Shown here: positions 10,621 to 20,513 of the stretch, in pieces
Layout: the number at the start of each line of letters is the position of its first letter
Numbering within the stretch: the first letter of the stretch is position 1
NCBI GenBank assembly: GCA_911728435.2
Contig: OU452199.1
Coordinates: forward strand, 42,605,253 to 42,669,252
Length of the DNA stretch: 64,000 nt
Direction: 5' to 3'
Origin: Apoderus coryli
Taxonomy: Eukaryota; Arthropoda; Insecta; Coleoptera; Attelabidae
Notes under the pieces: generated by a model
The model's database searches: none
What the model saw: only the letters and a program-made list of their open reading frames with translations
What the model was told of the DNA's origin: nothing
Made by a program: the position numbers and the translations under genes

Positions 10621-11600
10621 ACTTTTACCAGATATTTTAGGTTTTTACGGAACGATCTACCTTTGCAAGTGAAGAAAATACCTTATAATTTGTAAAAGTA
10701 TTTTGTTTAAAAGAATTGTTATTATTTGTTTTACAAATTAACTTAATTTTAAAAAAAAAGTTAACTACTACTGTTTGAGAAAAAGGTGAAGGGAGCACAG
10801 AGCTTAATGCAAATGTCCAAGCGTACTTGTACGTACATCTATCATAAATAAATGCATACCTACATTTTTTCCAGTGCCTAGGCCACACAGTATAATGCAA
10901 TAATTGGTAGTTACTATATCTAAAACAGTAGAAGATATAAAATCATAAGAAACCAAACCTCATTAGTAAAGCAGAGAACCAATAATCGTATATCATCCAG
11001 GGTATACCGATTCAATCAAAGAGAGGAAGCAAAAAATAATAAATGATTAAATAAGACCAGGTCTGTTTGTTCCACAAACACGGGCGTACTAACTTTTTAT
11101 TTATTCATATTTAGCATCATCAGAATATTAAACTGAGGAGGCAAAAAAAAATCGCTTACTATTTTTTGTACTGAGTTAAATATTCCAATAAATTGTTAGA
11201 CGATTCTAAACCTGCTTTCTAGTGCTTGGCATTGATTTCCTCATATTAGCTTACTTGGGAAGCTCGACAGTTTGGGTACAATTCTGAATTTTCAGTCTGA
11301 GAAAAAGTGACAAGGATACAAGTCTCGTGCCTAACAACACTGAGGAATGACAAAATTTTGTCATAGGAGAAGGAACTGGGCACAACGAATTTTATATAAC
11401 CAAGATTAAAATAACGAGAATCATTTGTCTGATTCCTCAGAGAGATAGGGACAAAATTTTGAGTATTTATCAAGGCCCGAGGAGTATTCGATAAGATAAA
11501 TTTTTACTTTGTAGATATCAAAAATTTGATTGTCAATCTGACGTTTAATAATTTTCAATACAAAATGTTTTAGTTTTAATCAAACAAATATTATTCATTT
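10621..11600. other. Unassigned sequence
   Basis: Only short, low-complexity frames (10637-10900 and 11246-11473 on the minus strand). Nothing supports a gene. Confidence 0.4.
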
Positions 11601-12575
11601 TTATTTAAAACTACAGTTGTGAAAAGTACAATTGGTAAATGTTAAATTGGAAGAAGAGTTTGCTGAAGTTGACGGATTGTTAATTTCCACTGTTGAAGAA
11701 ATTCCTTGCATGATGTTGATTATTTCACCATGGCGTTCTTGGTTAATATTCAAGTATGGTTTAATTGAATTAGAGCTGCTATGTCCTGTTATTTTTATTA
11801 ATTGCTGTTCAGGAATTCCTTTATTTACCAAATGGCTAACTGCAGTTGATCTGTTCGAATGATTGGATATCTTTTTACACTTAGTGTCTAAACCAATAGC
11901 TTGCGCAAATGATTTGGTCCACATATTAATTGTGTTCTTGCCTACCGGTATATTGTCAGACCATGTGTCACTTTCGGATTTCCAGAAACGATTTGGTCTC
12001 AAGAATAGACGTCTGGAGGTCCTTGGCATGTTTTACTGAATATTGGATTGTATTCAATTCTGTTGGTTAGCGTTCCATCATTATTTTTCTCAATCGTGAA
12101 ATAATCTATAAGGCAATCAGCTGGTTCACCACCTCGCCAATCTAACTCAACAGCTACAATAATATGGTAAAAATTTTTTTGTAAACCTTCTGGTGTACAT
12201 TCATCCCATAATCCAATGATTCTAGCCAAATCACTTGAACTCAAATTTGATGAACTGCATTTTCGTTTGTTTGGATCCTGCTGTAATCTTTTACGTTTTG
12301 CATTTCTTGCATCTCGCACATTTTTGAATATCAGACTGGTAAACGGGTCGAATACAATTTTGAGTCATTGAAGTAGTTTTCCTGGAGTAGGTAGCCTACT
12401 CGTAGTATTCCAAATTGTTTTTATAGTTGCTTCTTTATATTCAGTTCCGTCAGCTTTTCTCATATTTACCGCATAATCTTTCAATATATTAGCCAAATTA
12501 TGCAAACTCGTTTCAGCATTCAGTTCGTAATCTCTGGTCGCACAAAACTCGAGAAATATTGTCCATGCTTTTGCT
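11601..12575 (-). pseudogene. Crypton-like tyrosine recombinase relic
   Basis: A tyrosine recombinase of the Crypton/DUF3504 kind, which inserts DNA by strand exchange rather than by DDE chemistry. On the minus strand an N-terminal SAM-like region reads FLEFCATRDYELNAETSL, NMRKADGTEYKEATIKTIW and IVFDPFTSLIFKNVRDARN. The catalytic half reads ELDWRGGEPADCLIDY (box I Arg), then RIEYNPIFSKTCQG, HSNRSTAVSHLVNKG (HxxR), ITGHSS (His) and KPYLN (Tyr). The full R-HxxR-H-Y set is therefore present. The protein is broken by a stop near 12362 and a frameshift near 12010 (QG/PPDV to LRPNRFW). No LTR or integrase neighbours. A domesticated DUF3504 host gene is possible, but the damage argues against function. 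Confidence 0.7.
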
Positions 12576-13037
12576 TGAGAGTACTAGTAAAACTATTATT
12601 ATTTTATTATCATTCTAATAAGATATGTTCCAACTACCTAACTGCTGACATTTTAAACATGTATCATTCGGCCCCTATTGCTATTTGAAAATTTAGCGGT
12701 TGTGTTAAGATCAAGGTTCAGCGTCAAAGAATATTAAATATGGTTTAATTTTTTCGAAAATATTAAGGATAAATAATAATTCCTTAACCCTGATCCTCAA
12801 ATCAAAATATGATATATAAACTGTTTTTCTAAGATGGTAAATGACTATTTTATTCGCCTGCTATGGTTTTATTAATAGTAATGATAAACACAACATATCT
12901 GCAATATCAACCTGCAAATGATGATAAATAATGGGACATTTGAAGACAGAACAGGTTGCAATAACATTAAGGTTTCAATAGTCGTATAAGTAAGATGCGA
13001 ACTTCAAAACAGTTAACATGCTCCTTGAGTTTGATAT
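12576..13037. other. Unassigned sequence
   Basis: This lies upstream of the recombinase relic on its coding strand. No start codon context, promoter or element end can be made out. Confidence 0.4.
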
Positions 13038-13391
13038 TTAATACAGGATACAATAACATGATACTGCTTTTAATTTATTGCTGTATTTGATTTTCAAACT
13101 GGATTTCATAATCTCAAGAGCTTTAAACCAACAGCTTTCCTCGAATAAATAAAAAGTTGAATTACTAAATCTTCCCTGGAATGGATTTATGTGCTGATAT
13201 GGTGTGGCAAATCTATTCTTTACTTTGTCTTGCCTAGTCTCAAGTGCCAGGATAAACTCTGACTCTGTGATAAGAATTATCACTTGACGAACTGGATCCC
13301 AACGAATTCTTGAATGAAATTGGGGTTCTTTTACACTTTTGAGACTAACAGCAGCCAAATAATGGATTGAACAAGATGAAACAACCCTCAA
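13038..13391 (-). CDS. Unidentified open frame (117 codons)
   Basis: I do not recognise this protein. It has mixed composition (segments such as RWDPVRQVIILITESEF and NRFATPYQHINPFQGRF), no low complexity, no signal peptide and no obvious membrane segment. Such composition in an AT-rich desert could mark an exon or an old transposon fragment. No splice sites were convincing. Treat it as hypothetical. Confidence 0.25.
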   Translation of the reverse strand: MRVVSSCSIHYLAAVSLKSVKEPQFHSRIRWDPVRQVIILITESEFILALETRQDKVKNRFATPYQHINPFQGRFSNSTFYLFEESCWFKALEIMKSSLKIKYSNKLKAVSCYCILY

Positions 13392-14105
13392 AGAAGGAAA
13401 ACAACTTTGTTGAAAGAAAAGGTGTTCGGCAGGGTTCCCTCATCGAACAAATTCAGCAGGTTTGCTATCATTTGTTCCCTAACCTCAAAAATATCTTTCT
13501 GTAGTTTGTAGTGCTTGTAGAATTTTGTTTATTGGTCTTGCTAGAATAAAGTGCTGTTAAAAAAATCCTGTACTAGATAAACTAATATATTTCACTTTAT
13601 ATAGCTCCAACATTTACGTACTCTAAACATTCTCATCTTTAAAAGCTTTCCCTAAACAGAATTTTCAAGTTTCAACGCAAATTTGCCTCTCGCTCTTCCT
13701 CATTTCTCCAACTTATTATAAAATCTAATGACAAAGCGGCATGCAGAAGGCTGAATATTAGATTTTGTGAAGCAATTTTTCAAAGGAAAATCAATGCGGT
13801 TAGCGCATATGTCGAGGCGTCTGTGAAAAGTGGGTGAAATTTACATAACTGGTGCGACGAATACTATACCATACCACACACTCACATCACAAGAAAGGCG
13901 AAGAACGAATGGGAAAAAATCGCACTTTCAGCAGGAATTTTTTTCCCACGAAGGATAGTGCATTGCGTCGCCGACTTTTGGCGCTTTATGCGATGGAAAA
14001 TTGAGTTTTCTTTAAATTATTACATACATTCTTTACCGCACTCTACTTCATATTCTGATATCATCACTTCCTTTTAAGTAATGCATCTCAGAAACATGAT
14101 TTTTA
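13392..14105. other. Unassigned sequence
   Basis: No domain, repeat partner or terminus recognised. Confidence 0.4.
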
Positions 14106-14126
14106 TTAAACTGTTTGTAGGATAAA

Positions 14127-14288
14127 ATGAAACGCAATTATGGGACAGTTGGTGAAATATTAGGAGAAATGTTGAAGAAGAAAGAATACAATCCTGAGCT
14201 TGGGAAAAGTATCGATAAGTACTTTTGTATGACAGCAGAACATCACAATATGATGATGATGGTATTATTATTTGCAGAAAGACGATAA
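14127..14288 (+). CDS. Small open frame of 53 codons after an AG splice-like site
   Basis: The frame starts MKRNYGTVGEILGEMLKKKE and continues with a charged, helical-looking segment before ending in LLFAERR. It is preceded by a pyrimidine-containing CTGTTTGTAG that could be a 3' splice site, so it may be an exon tail. The 'LKKKEYNPEL' segment loosely recalls Tctex-type dynein light chains, but too little is present to claim this. Confidence 0.2.
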   Translation: MKRNYGTVGEILGEMLKKKEYNPELGKSIDKYFCMTAEHHNMMMMVLLFAERR

Positions 14289-14636
14289 ATTGAGTATGTA
14301 AAATTCAGTTGCAAAAAAGTATGTTCAACAACATTACAGTTACTGAGAGCTCGAGGTTGATGTTGATCACACGTTACAAGTCTGATCTCCAAATATTTTG
14401 CGTATGGTCGTCCCTCACTAATACAAAATCCATCATTTCAAAAAAAAAGACCCCTGCTCGTGTGCCCGTCGGAAACAGGCAGTTCGGTATCGTGCAAGGA
14501 TAGCAATTACACTCAAAGATCTTGTAGCACTTTGAACTCTTCTACGAATTTTAAAAGTTGAAATAAGACGATGAAATTTATTTTCTGTGAATCTTAGAGC
14601 TGACGCTGTACAATTTCGATTTCTAAGGGTATACTA

Positions 14637-14965
14637 AACCGAATAGGATAGGAACCTATAGAAAGGTTCTTGCAAGACTTTCTAATCGTCTTCTGTCAGT
14701 TTTGGAAGGGTGCTTGCAGGAAACACAATGTGGTTTTACACCCCACAGGGGTACAGCCAACATGATAGTTAGTGGCAGACAAATACAGGACAAGTCACGG
14801 GAGCAAAATCGTCCTTTATAGACCTTGTAAAGGCGCAGGCTATGTGGAGGATATTAAACCTCAACGGATGTCCCCAGAAATTTATCTGCATACTTCGACA
14901 ATAGTATGGAAGTAGCAGTTTTCAACAGCAGTGGACCGGAAGAGCTCTTTCCAATAACGACGACA
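14637..14965 (+). pseudogene. Non-LTR reverse transcriptase relic
   Basis: N-terminal RT blocks of a LINE: KVLARLSNRLLSVLEG, ETQCGFTPHRGTANMI, SGRQIQDKSREQN, then after a stop and frame change FIDLVKAQAMWRILNLNG and CPQKFICILRQ. The order and words (QCGFRPGRGTADMIF, KCREQN, CPPKF in related insect LINEs) identify an RT finger region. The AFD catalytic block is lost at the frame break. The YADD half is absent here. Confidence 0.65.
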
Positions 14966-15387
14966 TGAGGATGCAAAGAGCAGAATCGAAAGGAGAGAGA
15001 GAACGCGCATCGATAGGGCAGCGTACCTACAAGACCCAGTAAATTGGGTGTCAGTTTTGTGATAAAATATGTGTCTCTAGGATCAATATGTTTAGCCATT
15101 TTAGCGTTCAAAACCAAATAACGATCTTACCTAAACTAGGGGATGTCCAGAATGTGGTCTTTTTCCCATGTGCCCAATTCGTGATATCGATAAACTATCT
15201 TGGGATATTTCATGATTGGAATGTAAAGCATCATGCTCTATTAAAGTCAGAAAACAGGATGAAAATCACTTGGCAACAACACGGGCTAAACTGACAGATA
15301 TTCGGCAATGGTATTTGCTGATTTTTGACAGAAACTTTGCTCCGAACCAATAAAAAATAAGAAGCATTGGTTCAACTCATAAATATA

Positions 15388-17079
15388 CCGGGTAGTCCAT
15401 TAAGGGTGGACAGGTAGCATATCTCAAGAAATAATAGGCGTAGGACAATGAGAAAAAAATTCTTTTAGGGAAATCGATCATGGGAAATTGCTGGAAATAG
15501 TTTTTTAGTTCCTCACTATACCGCTAGGGGGCGTAATAGATACAGTAATGCGAAAAATGCATTTTGATTGAAAATTTCGCAATATAAGTTAAAAAAAAAA
15601 TACTACCACAGTAATGCTACTGAGATTCGACATCTTTTTGGTGAATCGCTTTTTATTGTGCGGCTTGAAATAAAGGCAGCAGGCAAAGACGAAATTTTAC
15701 CTATGAATGTCTATAACTTTGGTTTGGCTTAAGCGAATTTATCAGTCTAATTTTTGTTTAAGAACTGAAGCCTTGCTGACGAAGAAAAAAAATATTTTAA
15801 ATCATAATTGTTTTTTGGGCTCCGCTAGATTGCGATATTTGCAACGCCTAAGGTTTTTTTGATTTTTTTTTTAAAACTGGAATGATACAAATATTTTATC
15901 AAAAATGAAAAGTAAATTGAATTTGCAACAAAAAAGTCCAAAACTGCACATCAAAATCTCTATTCATTTCAGAGTTATGGCCAAAAGAATGTTGCTCACC
16001 AAAATTCGTTGAAAAATCATGTAGGTATCTTTAATTTTACGTGATCAAAAATGCCATGGAAAATAAAGAAATAGGTTTAAACTTTATTAAACCGATAGTT
16101 AACAAATAAAAATTATGAAAAATCCATTAAAATTACCAAAATGCAGACCTTTCATAAAATTTGGTAAAAGGTTAGTAGATCTAGATACCCATGAAACAAA
16201 ATTGGCAAGTTTCCATAGAGACAAATAAATAAACGCGAATATGCTGCTAAATACCCTGACCGAAGACACCATAGCAGAAAAGTGTTCCGTCGGTTAGCAG
16301 TCCGTTTACGAGAAACGGGAAGTGTAAGAGTTGATCCAGTCCCGCTCAGAAGACGTCCAGTTAGCAGTGAAGCTAATATTATAAGCGTTCTTGCGTATGT
16401 GGAAGCGACATTCTTGATCAAGGAAAATTAAAGATACATGATTTTTCAACGAATTTTGGTGAACAACATTCTTTTGGCCATAACTCTGAAACGAATAGAG
16501 GTTTTGATATGCGGTTTTGGACTCTTTTATTGCAAATTCAATTTACTTTTCATTTTTGATAAAATATTTGTATCATTCCATTGAAGTTTTTAAAGAAAAA
16601 TCCAAAAAAACCTTAGGCGTTGCAAATATCGCCATCTAGCGGAGCCCCAAAAAACAATTCTGAATTGAAATATTTTTTTTCTTCATCAGCAAGGTTTCAG
16701 TTCTTAAACAAAAATTAGATTGATAAATTCGGTTAAGCCAAATCAAAGTTATAGACATTATCATAGGTAAAATTTCGTCCTTGCCTGCTACCTTTATTTC
16801 AAGCCGCACAATAAAAAGTGATACACCAAAAAGATGCCGAATCTCAGTAGCATTACTGCGGTTCTATTGTTTTTTTAACTTATTTTGCGAAATTTTCAAT
16901 AAAAATGCATTTTTCGCATTACTGTATCTATAACGCCCCCTAGCGGTATAGTTAGGAACTAAAAATCTATTTCCAGTGCTTTCATATGGTCGATTTCCCT
17001 AAAAGAATTTTTTTCCCATTATCCTACAACTATTATTTCCTGAGATATGCTACCTGTCCACCCTTAATGGAATACCCGG
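15388..17079. mobile_element. Palindromic IS630/Tc1-type element with ~665-bp inverted arms
   Basis: The ends are CCGGGTAGTCCATTAAGGG on the left and its near-perfect inverted match on the right, each bordered by TA (15386-15387 and 17080-17081), the Tc1-superfamily target duplication. The arms run 15388-16051 and 16414-17079 and match throughout, for example GCGAAAAATGCATTTT and ACCGCTAGGGGGCGT against GCCCCCTAGCGGT. The unpaired ~360-bp centre keeps part of a transposase DNA-binding domain (separate entry). The arms carry no coding sequence. It looks like a deletion or inversion derivative that became a large snap-back element. Confidence 0.8.
16210..16431 (+). pseudogene. Transposase helix-turn-helix fragment (DUF4817-like)
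   Basis: In the loop of the palindromic element an open frame reads AAKYPDRRHHSRKVFRRL, AVRLRETGSVRVDP, RRRPVSSEANIISVLAYVEA. This matches the N-terminal DNA-binding domain of insect IS630/Tc1-type transposases (pattern YP.RR...RKTF.RL..RLRETGSV). It ends at a stop as the right arm begins. No catalytic domain follows. It identifies the family of the surrounding element. Confidence 0.65.
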
Positions 17080-17084
17080 TACAT

Positions 17085-17393
17085 ACAGGCAATAATTATA
17101 AGAAGCCGTCTGACTGAAGATAATTTTTTACAGAAACGAACAACCCTCGAGAAATGCCCCTACATTGATACAACAGACTACAAAGAAAAAACTACTCCCG
17201 AATTCCCTCTATTATACTGCATCCCATATGCGGTTACATACCAAGTAAAAGCCTATATTAAGCAGAGTTCGTCCCGCTCTGCTGGCAGCAATACTAATTA
17301 TCATGATTGTGTTGTTGAATTCAACAAAGTAAAATTCGTCGACGGGAACGATGAAGATGACAACACACAGGAAATTTCACCCCTGTTGTGAAT
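17085..17393 (+). CDS. Open frame without ATG, unidentified
   Basis: About 100 codons are open without a methionine at the start. Segments include LTEDNFLQKRTTLEKCPYID, FPLLYCIPYAVTYQVKAY and KVKFVDGNDEDDNTQEISPL, ending at TGA. The composition is protein-like with an acidic end and no low complexity, and it begins right beside the palindromic element. It could be a host exon or transposon remnant. I cannot assign it. Confidence 0.25.
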
Positions 17394-17667
17394 TTCCAAA
17401 CACCATTTTAAATGTTTCCTCCTGTGCGCGCCCTTTTAAATAAGGCCTTTTCGGGGCAATTTAATTGAGAGCTTTATGATACGGCTATAAATGTTGATGA
17501 TGCTGGATGAAATGAGGAATGACTGTTAATTTGTATCTCTGGCAAAATGAGAGGGATTTAATCCAAAAATGCAATAAAGAAGTTACCAGTGTTGATTTGT
17601 GGAGAACATAAATATGTATGTATTTTTACTAGAAAACGCACCTATTAATGGCGTACATAAAACTCTA

Positions 17668-18005
17668 ATATACAGGCTGATTCATTTAAGGGTGGTTACT
17701 GTACATATTTCTGAAACCGTATGTCCTAGAACTCTCTCTCTAGGGCTATTGTTGGACAACTTTATTTGGAACTTACGACAACGATTAGAATTTGTACCTT
17801 TGGGCATACGGCATGTGGTGCTTGTATGATGGGCCACCACCCTATTTTAGTCTAGCAGTTAGAGAACATTTTAACAGGCACGTCGAAAATCGTTGGATAG
17901 GCGAAGGAGGGCAGTAGCTTGGCCTCCTAGAATATCCTATTTGAATCTTTAGATGACAGTTGATAGATAGGATTAATTTTTATTGTGGCGCAGTAAGAGC
18001 TAATG
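17668..18005 (+). pseudogene. IS630/Tc1-type transposase relic
   Basis: A terminus-like ATACAGGCTGATTCATTTAA is followed by a decayed catalytic region: DGPPPYFSLAVREHFNRHVENRWIGEGG (quoted in two parts: DGPPPYFSLAVREHFN and RHVENRWIGEGG), then in a shifted frame AVAWPPRISYLNL. These correspond to the second catalytic Asp and to the 'WPPRSPDLNPLDF' block of insect Tc1-type enzymes. The third acidic residue lies in a mutated stretch. The other half and the right end are not visible. Confidence 0.6.
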
Positions 18006-18099
18006 GTGTATTGTGGAGGGTCGAAAATCTATAACTCTTATAGCTAGGACAGGAGCCTACAAGGGAGAGTCACCATAGACGTAACGAAATTTTATGGCC

Positions 18100-19570
18100 A
18101 AACTATACACAATTTTCAATTTCTAATGCAGGAATATTATGTAGGTTTACTAGGACCACATTTTAAAAATATTTTAAAATATGCAGGGTACTTCAAGAAA
18201 TAGTAGCATATTAAAGTTTTGTTTGTTTAAATGAAATTCATTGTATTTTATTGCATTTTTCGATTCTGCATAAAAATAAGATTAACTTTTATTAAGGTGC
18301 CCTGTACCTAAATACAAGGTGTTTGGATTTATTGCAATTTTTGTCAAAATGCAAGGGTTGAAGAAAAAATTAATTCTCATCAAATCAAACTGACTGTGAT
18401 CAAACTGATTGTTCTGTTAAGTAGTTAATTTACCAAGTTATATACAGGGTGTTAGTAAATAAGTGCGACAAACTTCAGGGGGTAATTCTGCATGAAAAAA
18501 TAATGACATAAATAATACGGGGTTTTAAAGTTTTTCTTAAAAACTGAAGATTTATTGATCGCTCTGAAACCGGTGAAGACATGCAAATGAAATTTAGTGA
18601 GTTTTAAGAGGTAGTTATTGCGCATTTTTTGGCCAGAAATTAAGAATTTTATGTTCATCAGTGGCGCGCATACGGGTAATGATCTCAATATTTTTAAAGA
18701 AAAAATTGGTACGCCACTGGAATTTTTCAAATAAAAAATTATTTTGCAATTCCTCGTTCAATTTGTGATAAAAAATCTCTCTTGCTGTTTTATCGTAGGG
18801 GGCATCGTGTTTGTGCAAAAAAATAAAACATCTTACCCCGTATTTTTCATTTCTTTAATACAGTATCAAGAACTAATACAATAAACATTAAACCAAAACA
18901 ATAAGAAAAAATAACACTAATAATAAAGAAACGCTAATTTGACATTTCGTTGAAATATTCGTATTTAACAGAATGTTGACAGTCGCGGCGAGTTGTTTTA
19001 TTTTTTTGCACAAATGCCCCCTATGATCTCCACCGGTTTCAGAGCAATCAATAAATCTTCAGTTTTTAAGAAAAACTTTAACTGTATCTCAGCAGAAAGC
19101 GAAGCATTTGCGGACATGTGCGGACTTATTTACTAACACCCTGTATATAGCTGATTTAGTTGCCTTTAAAACTGTCTTAAGATGTCCTAAACCTAAGTCT
19201 TAATGTTTTGAAATTATTCAGGTAGTTTAAAGGTTCATCTTATTAAAAATTATTTCCTGTTATTTTTTTGTATTCGGTAATTAGTAAAACCATTTCCTAT
19301 TACTAATTACTTAGTAAATATTTCAATATTGTCCTCAGCAATTCTTATAAAATATTACTTATACAAATATAATCTTATTTTGATGCACAATCCAAAAATA
19401 CAATAAAATACAGGGCATTCCATTTAAAAAACCATAACTTTGTTATGCGCTTTTTAAAGCACCCTGTATATTTTAAAATATTTTTAAAATGTGGTTTTAG
19501 TCAACCAACATAATGTTCCGGCTCTGATGCCAGATTTCTAAAAATCGAAAATTGTGTACCGGGTGTACAG
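18100..19570. repeat. Inverted-repeat pair enclosing a foldback element
   Basis: Sequence at ~18105-18300 matches ~19365-19565 in reverse complement. Shared words include ACCACATTTTAAAAATATTT and CAGGGT(A/G)CTT; the match continues through TATTTTATTG and AAAATAAGATTA. Each arm has internal CAGGGTG/CACCCTG-like words. The foldback element at 18445-19143 lies between the arms, so this is either a larger palindromic element with an insertion or two inverted copies of one MITE. Confidence 0.55.
18445..19143. mobile_element. Foldback element, copy 1 (deleted right arm)
   Basis: The termini CAGGGTGTTAGTAAATAAGT and its inverse are flanked by TATA on both sides. The left arm (to ~18830) is complementary to the right side, but the right arm lacks the segment between the GCCCCCTA word and the CTCCACCGGTTTCAGAGC word that the second copy (40365-42586) retains. 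No transposase is encoded. The arms include the short module CAGTGGCG...CGCCACTG (18659-18719). TA targeting and CAGGGTG ends suggest mobilisation by a Tc1/mariner-type enzyme, which is inference. Confidence 0.75.
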
Positions 19571-19575
19571 ATAAG

Positions 19576-20513
19576 ATAAGAGAGGACGGACGCCGGCGAC
19601 GGTTTGTAAAAAGTTTTGTTACTTTCTTATGGATAGTCCGATTTTAATAAAATCGGGCTCAGTACACAGGTAATATTTCGGAGTATCAAAAAAAAGTATT
19701 GCTGCTTTTATTTATTTTTTCTTTCGTCCAGAAGTATAGGGAATGGAAGATTTTTCTGACCGTCAAAGTAATGGGCCTTATTACTTTGACGGTTTGCAAG
19801 TTTTCGAAAAAGGCTTTGGCTCGCAACTTATGCACTTTTAATTTGGTTTTGAGTAAGTTTATAACATTTGCATCCTTCTGGTTCTTCATTTTTTCTTCGA
19901 GTTGTCGTTGGTGACTACGTCGATATTTTTCATCATTTTAATTAAAAAAAATCAAAATGTTACTATCAACAATAAAGAAGTAATTCTTTGCGACGAATGG
20001 TTATTCTTAAAACATCTGATTATGTTCTGAATACTACAGAATTTGCACAATTATTTCGAGCGAAACAAACCCACCACGTGGTTATTATTCTCATATCATA
20101 TAATTGGTTAAAATGGATTTAGTTGTATTTGAATACAAACGTAAAAAAAATTAGTGGGATTTGAAAATAGAGCAATTTTTAAGGGTCTATTTGAACATAT
20201 TTTTGCGGGTTTCGAACCCAAATGGATATTTAGTTCAGTAGAGCTTTCAATCTACAATCCAATGATGTATCAAACGTATTTTAACCAGAAGACTCATATA
20301 ACAATGTTTCCGATTTTGTCAATTTTCTTAGAAAAATCAAATAGAATGGTACTATTAGTCTTCACTAGATAGAAAGAGCATATAACCGTAAAGAAAACAG
20401 TGACAACCGGAAGTCTCTATCTTTTTCCTGTCCATCTCAATGACTGAATTTTTGCCTAAATTCAATAAATTTTTATATAATGAATAGTGGGCTGTGACGA
20501 AGATATACTTATG
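19576..20513. other. Unassigned sequence with one perfect short palindrome
   Basis: ACCGTCAAAGTAAT (19759-19772) is perfectly complementary to ATTACTTTGACGGT (19780-19793) around a 7-base loop. Apart from this hairpin and TA-rich text I see no gene or element. Confidence 0.45.

Noticed and set aside
14127..14288. Tctex-type dynein light chain exon
   Set aside because: Only a vague local resemblance over ~15 residues; kept as an unidentified small frame.
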